DNA from: Gammaproteobacteria bacterium
GTDB lineage: Bacteria > Pseudomonadota > Gammaproteobacteria > Steroidobacterales > Rariloculaceae
NCBI GenBank assembly: GCA_022820625.1
Contig: JAJEFE010000147.1
Coordinates: 62,001-126,000 of the forward strand
Reading direction: 5' to 3'
DNA length: 64,000 nt
Both the position numbers and the translations under genes were made by a program. Positions 8,693 to 19,376 of the stretch are shown here, piece after piece; within the stretch, counting starts at the first letter, position 1, and every line of letters begins with the position of its first letter. Below the pieces are notes generated by a model that was not told where the DNA came from, made no database searches, and saw only the letters and a list, made by a program, of their open reading frames with translations.

Positions 8693-9577
8693 CTACAACG
8701 ACGTTTCAAGTAGCGCCTCCAGCGACCGGGGCCGATACTTCTCCAGCAGCGCAAACACGATGGCAGCCGTTTCGACATCCGGCTGGCCGGACCAGTCCGA
8801 CGGCCTGAAATGCATCTGAAACGCCCTCAGCGCAAACTGCGTGCGCGCGTCGTGCTCGCCGGTATCGTCAACGTCGTAACCATAGGCGGCGAGTCCCCGC
8901 TGAAGCAGTGCGAGCGCCGGGGGCTGTGCCTCGAAGCGTTCGCGGTACCGTTGCGCGGTGTCCTCGTCGAACCAGGCGCCGATACCGTGTTCGTATAGCA
9001 GGCGCCAGGGAAATTTCGGTCCGGGATCCAGCCTGCGGTCGGGCGCGATGTCGGAATGCCCGACGATGTCGTCCGGATCGATACCGGGATGGCGCCGAAG
9101 GATGTCCAGGATCAGCTCGATGACCAGTTCGATCTGTTCGGGGTCGTAATCGAGAAACTCGCAGCGAACTTCCGGAACGCCCGGTTCGCTACCCGGAGCC
9201 TCGGCGACGCAACTGGAGCGGTTCACGATCTCGATTCCGATGGAACTGCTGTTCAATGCCGTCTCGCCCCGCCAGTGGCTCTGTCCGGCATGCCAGGCGC
9301 GCTGATCGTCGCCGACGAGCCGGTACACCCTGAGTCGCCGGCGCTGATAGGTGGGATCGCCGTTTTCCGGCACCAGATAATGCGCGCTGACGGGCCGCTC
9401 CGTGCGTTCGGTCAACACGCGCAACGATTCGGCGAAGTCGCCGCTCGTCAAGTGAATGACGAGGTGGCCGATGCGGCTGCTCTGGTTCTCCGAAACGGCA
9501 TCGACGAAGCGCAGGGGTGTGCAGGCGAGGAGTGCACACGAGGCCAGGAGCGAAGCGAGTAGCGCGCGCGAGATCAC
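8693..9577 (-). CDS. Lipoprotein N-acetylmuramoyl-L-alanine amidase (AmiD-like)
   Basis: A 294-residue zinc amidase of the Amidase_2 family that would cleave the bond between muramic acid and stem peptide. The N-terminus is a lipoprotein signal with the lipobox LLAC (Cys19), and residue +2 is Thr, which favours the outer membrane. Zinc-site landmarks are LVIHLTSG near residue 40 and VGHSDIAPDRRLDPGP near residue 170. A peptidoglycan-binding helical domain closes the protein (LQRGLAAYGYDVDDTGE). The layout matches E. coli AmiD. It may generate substrates for the AmpG-like permease at 1810. Confidence 0.9.
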   Translation of the reverse strand: MISRALLASLLASCALLACTPLRFVDAVSENQSSRIGHLVIHLTSGDFAESLRVLTERTERPVSAHYLVPENGDPTYQRRRLRVYRLVGDDQRAWHAGQSHWRGETALNSSSIGIEIVNRSSCVAEAPGSEPGVPEVRCEFLDYDPEQIELVIELILDILRRHPGIDPDDIVGHSDIAPDRRLDPGPKFPWRLLYEHGIGAWFDEDTAQRYRERFEAQPPALALLQRGLAAYGYDVDDTGEHDARTQFALRAFQMHFRPSDWSGQPDVETAAIVFALLEKYRPRSLEALLETSL

Positions 9578-9672
9578 AAGAGAGGGTACGGATTGCCCAC
9601 GGGCCGCATGATAGCACCGGGGAACGCCTTCACGATGGATTGCAAATCCCGCACCGGGTGGATGTTGGCGAT

Positions 9673-9840
9673 CTATCCGGCCTGCATCTCCCTTGCCTGC
9701 CCGCCGACGGTGTCGAAGAACGCTTCAAACATACCTCGGATGTATGCATCCGCCTGGGCTTCTCCCCAGCGCTCGCGGGTGTAACGGCAAATATCGTCGA
9801 TGCGAACAGCCGCCGCATCCTGGACGCGGACCTGCGCCAT
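9673..9840 (-). pseudogene. Truncated ParE/RelE-type toxin
   Basis: A 55-residue reading frame that starts ATG 8 nt after the stop of the ParD-like antitoxin. It reads MAQVRVQDAAAVRIDDI..., then YTRERWGEAQADAYIRG, which is the N-terminal half of a ParE-family toxin; intact members run to about 95-100 residues. The frame stops at TAG (9673-9675) after EMQAG. Sequence downstream in any frame lacks the expected C-terminal beta strands and arginine-containing core, so this is not a single point mutation but a replaced or deleted end. The toxin is therefore probably inactive. Confidence 0.6.
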
Positions 9841-9848
9841 ACGCTGGG

Positions 9849-10103
9849 CTACGTCCTGTTTTTCTCGATCACGTCCGAAGCGGACAGTGCATGGTAGGTG
9901 TCATCCGGTGCCGCGTAGGCGCGCCCCAGTTCCGCCTTGAGGCGGAGGAAGGCTTCGCGCTCCGACCGAGTCTTGTCGCGCCGTATCAGATCGCGAACAT
10001 ACTCGCTTACGCTCTCGTAGGCGCCGGTCTCGCCGACACTGGCGGCAACGAAGTCGCTGAGTGCGCCGCTGACGCGAACGGTCATCGTCGTTGTGTGCCG
10101 CAT
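9849..10103 (-). CDS. ParD-like ribbon-helix-helix antitoxin
   Basis: An 84-residue antitoxin. The N-terminal MTVRVSGALSDFVAA is an RHH DNA-binding beta strand and helix, followed by SVSEYVRDLIRRDK, the typical ParD second helix; the rest is an extended charged toxin-binding tail. The start at 10103 is preferred because GGGAG lies 8 nt upstream; an in-frame ATG at 10130 also exists. It would repress its own operon and neutralise the ParE product, but the toxin gene just downstream is truncated, making this an orphan antitoxin. Confidence 0.8.
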   Translation of the reverse strand: MRHTTTMTVRVSGALSDFVAASVGETGAYESVSEYVRDLIRRDKTRSEREAFLRLKAELGRAYAAPDDTYHALSASDVIEKNRT

Positions 10104-10139
10104 CGGTCTGTCTCCCGCCAAATGGCGCATTCAGATAAA

Positions 10140-10149
10140 TCAATATTGA
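10140..10149. promoter_or_regulatory. Palindrome upstream of the ParD-like gene
   Basis: TCAATATTGA is a perfect 10-bp palindrome 36 bp upstream of the chosen antitoxin start, in AT-rich sequence. RHH antitoxins usually bind such sites, so it is a candidate operator. Confidence 0.4.
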
Positions 10150-10163
10150 ATACACCCGCAAGC

Positions 10164-10207
10164 AAGGGCCTTCAGCCCAAGAGCCTTCAGCCCAAGAGCC
10201 TTTAGGG
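10164..10207. repeat. Short tandem repeat, 15-nt unit x3
   Basis: Units AAGGGCCTTCAGCCC (10164-10178), AAGAGCCTTCAGCCC (10179-10193) and the degenerate AAGAGCCTTTAGGG (10194-10207) are adjacent, between the antitoxin promoter and the end of the NCS2 permease gene. Confidence 0.7.
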
Positions 10208-10272
10208 ACAAATGAAAATTGGTCGTGATTCCTGAAGTCAGTGCATTGTGGATGTGATGGCGTAGACGCCGT

Positions 10273-11997
10273 TCACCACGGCTCCACCCGAAACGTCACG
10301 ATGTCCGTGTCGTGGTATTGCTGGTGGCGCACAGACGTCGCGTAGTGCCGCAGCAACCGCAGCGGCATCTCCGCTTCGTTGGGCAAGCTCGTCACGCCCT
10401 CGCTCAGCATCGCGAGCTGTTCCTCGAGATTTGCGTCGGCGCCGCCGGCGATAAACTCGAGGTCAGCCGACCGGCCATCTGCCCTCGCCACGAGCAGCAG
10501 GTCCCGCTCGCGGCCCGACTCGCCGTCGCCGAGCAGCGTGTGCACCGCTTCTTCGGCCACGGCCCGCAGACGGTTCGTCATGGCCTCGTCGCACCGCATG
10601 CGCTTGGCGAAATCGCACAGGAAGGTGTCGATGACGGGGAGTGCGTCGACCGAGAGGGTCGACCGCAGACGTCTGGGCCGCCTGCCCGTGAGATCGAGGA
10701 AGCCCGACAGGAGGATGACCGTGATTCCTCCGGCCGTCATGCCCTGCCCCAGAAGGTTGCCCCAGAAGCCCACGAGAAGCTCGGGATAGATCATGTCGAA
10801 CTGGAACGCGAGGCCCACCCAGAACGCGAATCCGACGATCAGGCTCTTTCGGTAGTCCAGACCGTCGTTGGTCAGGATCTTCACGCCGAAGACGAAAATC
10901 AGCGCCACGATGATTGCGAGATAGGCGCCCGCGACGGGGCCCGGCAGCGCGACGACCACGGCCACGAGTTTCGGCAGGAACGCAAGCGCGATGAAAAGGA
11001 TCCCGACCCACACGCCCACGGCGCGTGAGGCGACGCCGGTAAGCTCCGCGATTGCGATGCTGGCGCCGTAGGTGGTGTTCGGGACGGTCCCGCCGATGCC
11101 CGACAGCAGGTTGCCGAAACCGTCCGCGTTGATGGCGCCCTGAATGGAGCGGAAGTCGATGGCGCGCGGCTTGCGCCACGACGCGCGCTGGATGGCGATG
11201 GCGTCGCCGAGGGTGTCCATCGCGCCGACCAGGGTGACGATGATGAATCCCGGGAGCAGCGCCCAGAACACGCCGCCGAAGCTCAGGTCGAGACCCGGGT
11301 ATCCGCTGAAGTCGGGCAGCCCGACCCAGGGTGCATTCGCGACCCGCTCCAGGTCGTAGATGCCGAAGTAAAGACCTGTCAGCCCTCCGGCCGCAAGCCC
11401 GATGGCCGGCGCCCAGACCCGCCAGGCGCCGGAGAGGCGCAGCGCCACCAGGACGACGACCGCGAGCGTGACGATGCCGGTGACAAGCGCTGCGGCCTCC
11501 GGGGCGCCCGCGGGAGCCTCCGTGAGCTTGTCGAAGATGATCGGCGCGAGGCTCACGGGGATCAGCATGAGCACCGTGCCCGCCACGGTCGGCGTGAACA
11601 CGCGCCGCAGCATGGCCATCTTCGCGCCGAGCAGGAACTGCACCATGGACGCCATGACGATGAGTGTGGCCAGTAGCGCCGGCCCACTCTCTACTATCGC
11701 CGTGACGCTCATCGGCAGGAAGGCCGCCGTACTGCCCATCACCAGGATGTAGCCCGCGCCGATTCGCCCGATGCGCAGCGCCTGCACGATGGTGGCCACA
11801 CCACTTACGGCGAGGGCGCCGAATACGGCCCAGGTCAGGTACGCTTCGCTTCCTCCGGCGGTGCTGATCAGGATGGTCGGAGTCAGCACGACCCCGGCGA
11901 GTGCGAGTACCGAGTACTGGGCCGCGAGACCGATGGTCAGTCCGAGCGGCGGACGGTCGTCCGCTTCGTAGCGGACTTGATGGTTGGTATCGTTCAT
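10273..11997 (-). CDS. NCS2 (xanthine/uracil-type) permease with extra C-terminal domain
   Basis: Residues 1 to about 440 form a nucleobase:cation symporter-2 membrane domain with about 14 hydrophobic segments; GYILVMGSTAAFLPM and the motif NTTYGASIAIAELTG match NCS2 signature regions, and DTLGDAIAIQRASW is the conserved loop. The substrate (purine, uracil or another) cannot be fixed by eye. Residues 448-574 form a soluble domain absent from ordinary NCS2 carriers. Its LRAVAEEAVHTLLG helix and layout recall the GHKL ATPase fold of RsbW-type anti-sigma kinases, but the glycine-rich nucleotide motifs are not clear. Downstream of acs on the same strand, with only 19 bp between. Confidence 0.85.
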   Translation of the reverse strand: MNDTNHQVRYEADDRPPLGLTIGLAAQYSVLALAGVVLTPTILISTAGGSEAYLTWAVFGALAVSGVATIVQALRIGRIGAGYILVMGSTAAFLPMSVTAIVESGPALLATLIVMASMVQFLLGAKMAMLRRVFTPTVAGTVLMLIPVSLAPIIFDKLTEAPAGAPEAAALVTGIVTLAVVVLVALRLSGAWRVWAPAIGLAAGGLTGLYFGIYDLERVANAPWVGLPDFSGYPGLDLSFGGVFWALLPGFIIVTLVGAMDTLGDAIAIQRASWRKPRAIDFRSIQGAINADGFGNLLSGIGGTVPNTTYGASIAIAELTGVASRAVGVWVGILFIALAFLPKLVAVVVALPGPVAGAYLAIIVALIFVFGVKILTNDGLDYRKSLIVGFAFWVGLAFQFDMIYPELLVGFWGNLLGQGMTAGGITVILLSGFLDLTGRRPRRLRSTLSVDALPVIDTFLCDFAKRMRCDEAMTNRLRAVAEEAVHTLLGDGESGRERDLLLVARADGRSADLEFIAGGADANLEEQLAMLSEGVTSLPNEAEMPLRLLRHYATSVRHQQYHDTDIVTFRVEPW

Positions 11998-12016
11998 CCG
12001 GTCAGGGGGCTCCCAG

Positions 12017-13963
<1,947 letters not shown>

Positions 13964-14158
13964 GACGGTGTCGTTAATCTCGGCCGGCTGTGTCCGCGGC
14001 AAACGCGGATACTACGCCAGGTTCTCCCGAAGTCTACAATCAAGGCGCCTTCGCGATGGCGATCTGGCGCTGGGTTGGCGGTTTCCCGCCAGGGTCTTGG
14101 TATTCTTTGGGGTGAATAACGTGAGGTGCTCGCGCATGCTGCCGGGAGGGCCGGATCA

Positions 14159-15145
14159 ATGATGAAGAATGTAGTTGTAGTGCTTGGAACGATTGTCCTT
14201 TGCGCCCAGGGCTGGACCCATCATTCCTTCGCCGACTACGACCGGGGAGAGGTCAGGGAACTGGAAGGCGAACTGGTCAACGTCCGCTGGCGCAATCCGC
14301 ACGTCGTTTTCACCGTGCGGGCTGTCGAACCGGATGGCGAGGCAACCGACTGGCAATTGGAAACGGGGGCGTTCTACCTGCTGGAGAGACGTGGTCTTGA
14401 GGCGGCCATGTTTCCCGTCAATGAACGGGTAAGGGCGGCTGGTTCCGTGTCGACCACGCGCGCCGGCAGGATGCAAGTGTCGAACATGCTGTTGCCCTCG
14501 GGCGAGGAAGTCGTGTTCGGTGGCGGAGGTAGCCCGCGGTGGGCCGACGCATCCGCCGGGGACGGGTGGAACAGCGAGATCGTCGATCGCCGGCATCTTG
14601 GCCTGTTTCGTGTCTGGAGTGTGGAGGGCCTGGGGACGTACGGCCCGGCGGTACAATCAATGTCGGCCCAATTTGCAGCCTCGACCAGGGCAGGGCCTGC
14701 GACAGAGCCCGGTCCGGACCCGTGCCTTCCCATGGGAATGCCCCCGGCCATGATCTCGCCTCTTCCGGTGGAATTTGTCGATCGCGGCGACTCCATCGAG
14801 CTGAGACTCACGGGGTTCGGCAATGTGCGAAGTATCGAACTGGCTCCTGTCGATGACCCCGAAGCCGTCCCGCTTTCGGATCTCGGATACTCCATCGGGC
14901 GCTGGACGGATCAGACGCTCGAGGTGCGAACGACGCGCATCGGCTGGCCCTGGCTGGACGATGCGGGCAGGCCACAATCCGACCGCGTCGAGATTCAGGA
15001 GGAGTTCGCCCTGCTGGATGACGGCGACCGTCTCCGCTACACCCAGACGATTGTCGACCCCGAGTCGTTGACGGAGCCGGTGACCGTCACCTGGGACTGG
15101 ATCGATATCGGCGAAGAAAGCCTGGGTTCGGTGCAGTGCGAATGA
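14159..15145 (+). CDS. Secreted A-B fusion: DUF6152-like domain plus GDSRG-type domain
   Basis: A 328-residue exported protein. After the signal sequence comes THHSFADYD (His21-His22) and WRNPHVVFTV, the module A (DUF6152-like) hallmarks. From about residue 195 it carries module B: DPCLPMGMPPAMISPLPVEF, then LGYSIGRWTDQTLEVRTT, and PQSDRVEIQEEF. This fourth line of the B signature is weaker than in the free-standing proteins. The start has GGGAGG 10 nt upstream. Signal cleavage is less clear than in the other members (Trp-Thr before His-His). Function unknown. It converges on another module A gene at 15203. Role probably periplasmic. Confidence 0.8.
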   Translation: MMKNVVVVLGTIVLCAQGWTHHSFADYDRGEVRELEGELVNVRWRNPHVVFTVRAVEPDGEATDWQLETGAFYLLERRGLEAAMFPVNERVRAAGSVSTTRAGRMQVSNMLLPSGEEVVFGGGGSPRWADASAGDGWNSEIVDRRHLGLFRVWSVEGLGTYGPAVQSMSAQFAASTRAGPATEPGPDPCLPMGMPPAMISPLPVEFVDRGDSIELRLTGFGNVRSIELAPVDDPEAVPLSDLGYSIGRWTDQTLEVRTTRIGWPWLDDAGRPQSDRVEIQEEFALLDDGDRLRYTQTIVDPESLTEPVTVTWDWIDIGEESLGSVQCE

Positions 15146-15202
15146 ACGCAGCTCCGACCGGAATCCGCGAAATGACGGCCGGTCAATCCGACGGGCAACG
15201 TG

Positions 15203-15592
15203 TCAACCCGTGTACTTGTCCCCCAGCAACGGTTCGCCGTTGAGAAAAACCTGCTCGACCCAAACCGACGGTGCGTCGTTTCGCGCAGGCGCACCGAGTA
15301 TTGAAATCTCGTCGCCCGGCTCGAGCGTGTCGCTGGACCAACCCTCTTCCAGAGTCAGACGGATGCTGCCCGGCAGTCCCGCCAGCCAGCCGACAACCGA
15401 GCCGTCTTCGCCCGTCACGTCAAACAGGATTTGCGTGTGAGGGTTGACAAACTGGAATTCAGTCACGGTTCCTGCGACGGTAATCGACTGTGTCAGGTCG
15501 TAGACGACGTTGGAGCCGTGGTGACCCAACGACGGGATGGATGGAAACGCCATGGCGATTCCGGCGACAATGGCGGCAAGTCTTGAATTCAT
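15203..15592 (-). CDS. Secreted DUF6152-like protein (module A alone)
   Basis: A 129-residue exported protein. The signal peptide ends at about SLG, and the mature chain would begin HHGSNVVYD (His24-His25). The domain landmark FVNPHTQILFDV follows, then GDEISILGAPARNDAPS and the closing VFLNGEPL. The ATG at 15592 is chosen because it opens directly into the signal peptide; longer frames add no homologous sequence. Divergent from the module B gene at 15651, with 58 bp between start codons, so the pair probably shares a regulatory region. Confidence 0.82.
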   Translation of the reverse strand: MNSRLAAIVAGIAMAFPSIPSLGHHGSNVVYDLTQSITVAGTVTEFQFVNPHTQILFDVTGEDGSVVGWLAGLPGSIRLTLEEGWSSDTLEPGDEISILGAPARNDAPSVWVEQVFLNGEPLLGDKYTG

Positions 15593-15650
15593 GAATATCC
15601 CCCGGCCCACTCGAAGCGGAGACGGAAAAATTATAGCGCCAAGAACAATC

Positions 15651-16568
15651 ATGAAGCATTCGGAATTGGCCGCATTCGCGATTGCGGCGGTTGCCGGCGT
15701 GCTCGCACCGTCAGTGGCCGCGTCGCAGGACTGGGTTGAAGAGTCGGTCTGTGCGGACAATACCCCGGCGCAGTTCCACGCCTGCGCGCTTGCAGCGGCC
15801 GAATCGTTCGATCCGCCGCGCACGCCCGACGGCAGGCCGCACCTGGAGGGCTACTGGATGTTGCCCGGCGGCCAGTTCGGCGGGGCGTACGAGGACCTGG
15901 AGGAGCATCCGGGCGAACTGGATGCGCTCGGGGGCGCCACCGCGATCATCGACCCGCCGGACGGCTTGCTCCCGATCAGGCCCTGGGCCGCCGAGCAGGT
16001 GGAAGCCAACCCGGTTCGATACCTGCACCACAACGCAGCCTGCTTCCTGGCGGGCGTGCCCAATACGATGTATCACGGCGGACCGCGGCAGTTCCTGCAG
16101 ACGCCGGACCACCTGGTGATCCTTTCCTACAATGCGCATGCATACCGAATCGTCCGCCTCGACGACCGCCCGCCGTTGGGGGAGAGAATTCGCCTGTGGA
16201 ACGGGGACTCCAGGGGCTGGTGGGACGGCGACACGCTGGTCATCGAGACGAACAACCAGAACGCCATGCCCTGGCTCGACCAGCGGGGCAGGTTCTACAC
16301 CCGGGAAGCGCAGGTAGTCGAGCGCGTAACCCTGATCGATCCGGATACGCTCCATTACGAGGCGACGATCGAGGATCCGAATGTCTATACCGCACCCTTC
16401 ACCATCGCCTTGCCCTACCGGCGCATCAGCGACGAAACGTACGAGATTCCCGAGCTTGCCTGTTACGAGAACAACGTCGAGCTGATGGAGGTGTACCGCC
16501 AGGTCGGGCTCGAGATTTTCCCGGGGATCAGTCCCGAAGAAGCGCGGACCGCCGCGGAGGCACGGTGA
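15651..16568 (+). CDS. Secreted GDSRG-type protein (module B alone)
   Basis: A 305-residue exported protein of a family I do not have a firm name for. Signal peptide to about VAAS; then RTPDGRPHLEGYWMLPGG, the usual N-terminal motif of the family. Module B follows: AACFLAGVPNTMYHGGP, LWNGDSRGWWDGDTLVIET, FYTREAQVVERVTL and YEATIEDPNVYTAPF. A C-terminal YENN (CYENN) segment is also typical. Next to module A at 15203 and another module B at 16707. No catalytic triad is obvious; the many conserved Trp/Gly/Asp residues suggest a beta-rich fold. Confidence 0.8.
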   Translation: MKHSELAAFAIAAVAGVLAPSVAASQDWVEESVCADNTPAQFHACALAAAESFDPPRTPDGRPHLEGYWMLPGGQFGGAYEDLEEHPGELDALGGATAIIDPPDGLLPIRPWAAEQVEANPVRYLHHNAACFLAGVPNTMYHGGPRQFLQTPDHLVILSYNAHAYRIVRLDDRPPLGERIRLWNGDSRGWWDGDTLVIETNNQNAMPWLDQRGRFYTREAQVVERVTLIDPDTLHYEATIEDPNVYTAPFTIALPYRRISDETYEIPELACYENNVELMEVYRQVGLEIFPGISPEEARTAAEAR

Positions 16569-16643
16569 GCCCGGTCCCGATGGAGGCGCGAACATCTCGC
16601 TCCTTGTTCGCCCGTACCGCAGCATCCCTTGCCGGTCTATGTG

Positions 16644-16700
16644 CCGGCCCCGGCCCCGGCCCCGGCCCCCGTCCCCGTCCCCGGCCCCCGTCCCGGTCCC
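16644..16700. repeat. GC hexanucleotide tandem tract (CCGGCC/CCCCGG)
   Basis: About nine degenerate copies of a CCCCGG-like hexamer lie directly before the preferred ATG of the next gene. In frame with it they would encode Pro-Ala/Pro-Val repeats. Such a tract can vary in length by slippage. Confidence 0.75.
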
Positions 16701-16706
16701 GTTGCG

Positions 16707-17465
16707 ATGCGTGGCGGTTGCCTCGGACTGTCCGCGTTACTCTTGTTTCTGGCGGCCGGGCCGGTCGTGGCCCAGCAGCCGGCCGCCGAAGCCTACGCCG
16801 TACCCCGCACGGCCTTCGGCCAGCCCGATCTCCAGGGCATCTGGCAGGTGCTGAACACGGCCGTGTGGGATATCGAGGACCATTCCGCTCAACTGGGCGT
16901 GCCGGCCGGGCAGGGGGTTGTGGTCGGCGGCGAGATACCTTACCAGCCCTGGGCAGCCGTACAACGAGCGGAGAACTACGAGAATCGCCTGACCGATGAC
17001 CCCGAGGCGAACTGCAGGATGGTCGGCGTGCCCCGCATCACCTACATGCCGTACCCATTCCAGATCGTCCAGACCCCAACGCAGGTTACGATCCTCTACG
17101 AATACGTCCATACGGTCCGCAACATCTACCTGGACGGCGACCATCCGGCCGACATGCCCGACCGCTTGTGGATGGGTGACTCCCGCGGCCGCTGGGACGG
17201 CGACACGCTGGTCGTCGACGCGGTGCACTTCACCGATCAGACCTGGTTCGATCGCTCAGGCAATTTCCACAGCGAAGCGTTGCACGTGGTCGAACGCTAT
17301 ACCCGCACGGGGCCGGATCACATGGTCTACGAGGTGACCATCGAGGATCCGGAAGTCTTCACAGAGTCCTGGCAGATGCGCATGCCGCTGTATCGTCGAC
17401 AGGAGGAAAACATGCGCCTGCTGGAATACGAGTGCCACGCCTATCTCGAAGCGGGTCGGGAATGA
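16707..17465 (+). CDS. Secreted GDSRG-type protein (module B alone)
   Basis: A 252-residue exported protein. The preferred start gives the signal peptide MRGGCLGLSALLLFLAAG...VVAQQ. Family landmarks: FGQPDLQGIWQVLN, EIPYQPWAAVQ, NCRMVGVPRITYMPYPFQI, LWMGDSRGRWDGDTLVVDA, TWFDRSGNFHSEALHVVERY and YEVTIEDPEVFTESW. The frame is open further upstream to a TTG at 16629, where a Pro-rich N-terminal repeat would be added; no clear ribosome-binding site precedes either start. It follows the previous module B gene by 138 bp on the same strand. Confidence 0.8.
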   Translation: MRGGCLGLSALLLFLAAGPVVAQQPAAEAYAVPRTAFGQPDLQGIWQVLNTAVWDIEDHSAQLGVPAGQGVVVGGEIPYQPWAAVQRAENYENRLTDDPEANCRMVGVPRITYMPYPFQIVQTPTQVTILYEYVHTVRNIYLDGDHPADMPDRLWMGDSRGRWDGDTLVVDAVHFTDQTWFDRSGNFHSEALHVVERYTRTGPDHMVYEVTIEDPEVFTESWQMRMPLYRRQEENMRLLEYECHAYLEAGRE

Positions 17466-17595
17466 AATTGCAGATTGGCCAACCTGACGACCCCGGAGAC
17501 GGAGCGGCGCTGTCGGTTGCCCTGGGCGGTCCCGTCGAGGTCAGTACTCTTGACTCTATCGCGAGCAGACCGGTCTAATACCGCCTCTGCTCAGG

Positions 17596-17671
<76 letters not shown>

Positions 17672-17745
17672 TCTTCAAGGGACAGGAATTTCACGTTGTC
17701 CTTCCGAAGGCTGGTGACCCTGCGTCAGCGCAACGCTGCCCGCGG

Positions 17746-19179
17746 TCAGGGGTCGGCCGAAGGCGAGAGAACGATCTGCCTGTAGCCACCGGCGCGCCGG
17801 AAGTGGACGATCAGGAACAAATAGCCGAGCGCCATGAACGCCGGGACGAGCGCGGTGACCTTGAGTGCGGTCTGGCCGCCGTAGAATGACGCGTCTCGCA
17901 CCGCCTGTTCATCCGGGGTCAGAACGATGCTGAAGTCCTTGGCCCTCTCCATGACGGGGCCGGCCCTGGAACCGTCCAGCCCCTGGACGGCGGGGAAGAA
18001 GAGGAACCGGTTCGTGCCTTCGGCCCTGTACTCCTCGTATACGGCGGGGGCGTTCTCCTGGAGATGCTGGGAGGCGTAGCGGTCCTGGAGGTAGCCGATG
18101 CCGGGGCCGCCGAGCAGGCCGGCCGAGAGCATGCCGACGCCGCCGACCGCGCCCAGGGTGAGCGCTCCGCCCCTGGGGAAGCGCTCGGACACGACACCCA
18201 GCATCGTCGGCCAGAAGAAGGTCTTGCCGAGGCCGTAGATGGTTGCGGCCACCATGATGGTGACGCCGGTGGCGAAGGAGCCCAGCGCATAGAGGCCAAT
18301 TACGGCGAGGACGGAGCTTGCGAAGAGCAGACCCAACGGATTGATCCGGTGGACGATGGGGCCGGCGAAGAAGCGCAGGACGAACATCAGGAGAGCGGTG
18401 TACAGCAGGATGAACAGCCCCATGCCTCCGAGCACCGTGTCCATGATGTTGGCGATCCAGCTGTCGGTGCCCAGCTCGACGTAGCCGATGCAGACGTGAA
18501 GGACGAGTAGGAAGATCATCATCGGCGCCGCGAACTCCCTGACCATCTCGCCGAACCTGACGCCCGCGGCGGTCGCCTCGGACATCGGGAACTTCTCACC
18601 GACCATCATGAGCACGTAGACCAGCGTGGGGACGAGGTAGAGGGCAAGGACGATCTCCCAGTGCACGCGGCCGATCATCGCCACGCCCAGCAGGGCGCCG
18701 ACGATAATGCCGCCCGGCCATCCCGCGTGCAGGATGTTCAGGTAGTGGGTCTTCTCGTCGCGGTAGAGCGTGGCGACCAGGGGATTGACGACGGCCTCGC
18801 AGATGCCGTTCGCGATCGCGAAGATGAACACGCCCCAGAACAGGCAGAGGTAGGCGCCGGCGCGGGCGACGTCGGGGTTGGTGTCGATGGCGCCGCTGTA
18901 GACGAACGTCGCCGCCACCGTCACGATTACCGACAGCACGTGGAGGGCGCCCGCGAGCAACAGGAACGGCTTGTAGCCGAAGCGGTCGAGGAAGAGACTC
19001 GCGATGAGGATCACCAGGCCGAACCCGACGAAGCCGCCCCCCGTGATCTGTCCAAGCTCCGTTTGCGTGAAGCCGAATTCGCTTCCCCATTCCAGGAGGA
19101 GTCCGCCTCGGACGGCGAAACCGAATCCGGCGACGAAGATGGTCAGGAAGCTCGCGATCAGCAGTTTGGTGTTATTCAT
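17746..19179 (-). CDS. MFS transporter, sugar/nutrient type
   Basis: A 477-residue membrane protein with about 12 hydrophobic segments. It opens LLIASFLTIFVAGFGFAVRG and has FGFTQTELGQITGGGFVGFG, then DRFGYKPFLLLAGALH, a loop between segments 2 and 3 like that of FucP/glucose-type MFS carriers. FFWPTMLGVVSERFPRGGAL in the second half also fits. The substrate is unknown. A C-terminal piece of what looks like a Gfo/Idh/MocA dehydrogenase lies just upstream on the same strand, which suggests the locus once served sugar or inositol catabolism. Confidence 0.8.
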   Translation of the reverse strand: MNNTKLLIASFLTIFVAGFGFAVRGGLLLEWGSEFGFTQTELGQITGGGFVGFGLVILIASLFLDRFGYKPFLLLAGALHVLSVIVTVAATFVYSGAIDTNPDVARAGAYLCLFWGVFIFAIANGICEAVVNPLVATLYRDEKTHYLNILHAGWPGGIIVGALLGVAMIGRVHWEIVLALYLVPTLVYVLMMVGEKFPMSEATAAGVRFGEMVREFAAPMMIFLLVLHVCIGYVELGTDSWIANIMDTVLGGMGLFILLYTALLMFVLRFFAGPIVHRINPLGLLFASSVLAVIGLYALGSFATGVTIMVAATIYGLGKTFFWPTMLGVVSERFPRGGALTLGAVGGVGMLSAGLLGGPGIGYLQDRYASQHLQENAPAVYEEYRAEGTNRFLFFPAVQGLDGSRAGPVMERAKDFSIVLTPDEQAVRDASFYGGQTALKVTALVPAFMALGYLFLIVHFRRAGGYRQIVLSPSADP

Positions 19180-19218
19180 GGGGCCTCTGGTCGTCGGAGT
19201 GGAAGTGATGGTAACTGG

Positions 19219-19347
19219 TCAGAGAGTGAGCGTGAAGTCCGGCAGGCGAACGAACTCGCCGCCCCTTGTGGCGGATTCGTGGGCGCAGATGCCGAGCGCC
19301 GCAACGACTACCGCCAACACCAGTGCAGACTTGTTCGGATAGCTCAT
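19219..19347 (-). pseudogene. Possible C-terminal remnant of a Gfo/Idh/MocA oxidoreductase
   Basis: A 42-residue frame opening MSYPNKSALVLAVVVAAL and ending CAHESATRGGEFVRLPDFT. The last part looks like the tail of Gfo/Idh/MocA-type sugar dehydrogenases (ESAxxGxxVxLP). It has no NAD-binding or catalytic domain. It lies 39 bp upstream of the MFS gene on the same strand. It could instead be a real small membrane protein, since residues 7-20 are hydrophobic. Confidence 0.35.
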
Positions 19348-19376
19348 GTCTGACTTCTACCCTGGAACGCGCAAGG

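Noticed and set aside
9630..9818. 62-codon minus-strand frame over the ParE region
   Set aside because: It is in another frame than the ParE-like peptide and has no homology-like pattern.
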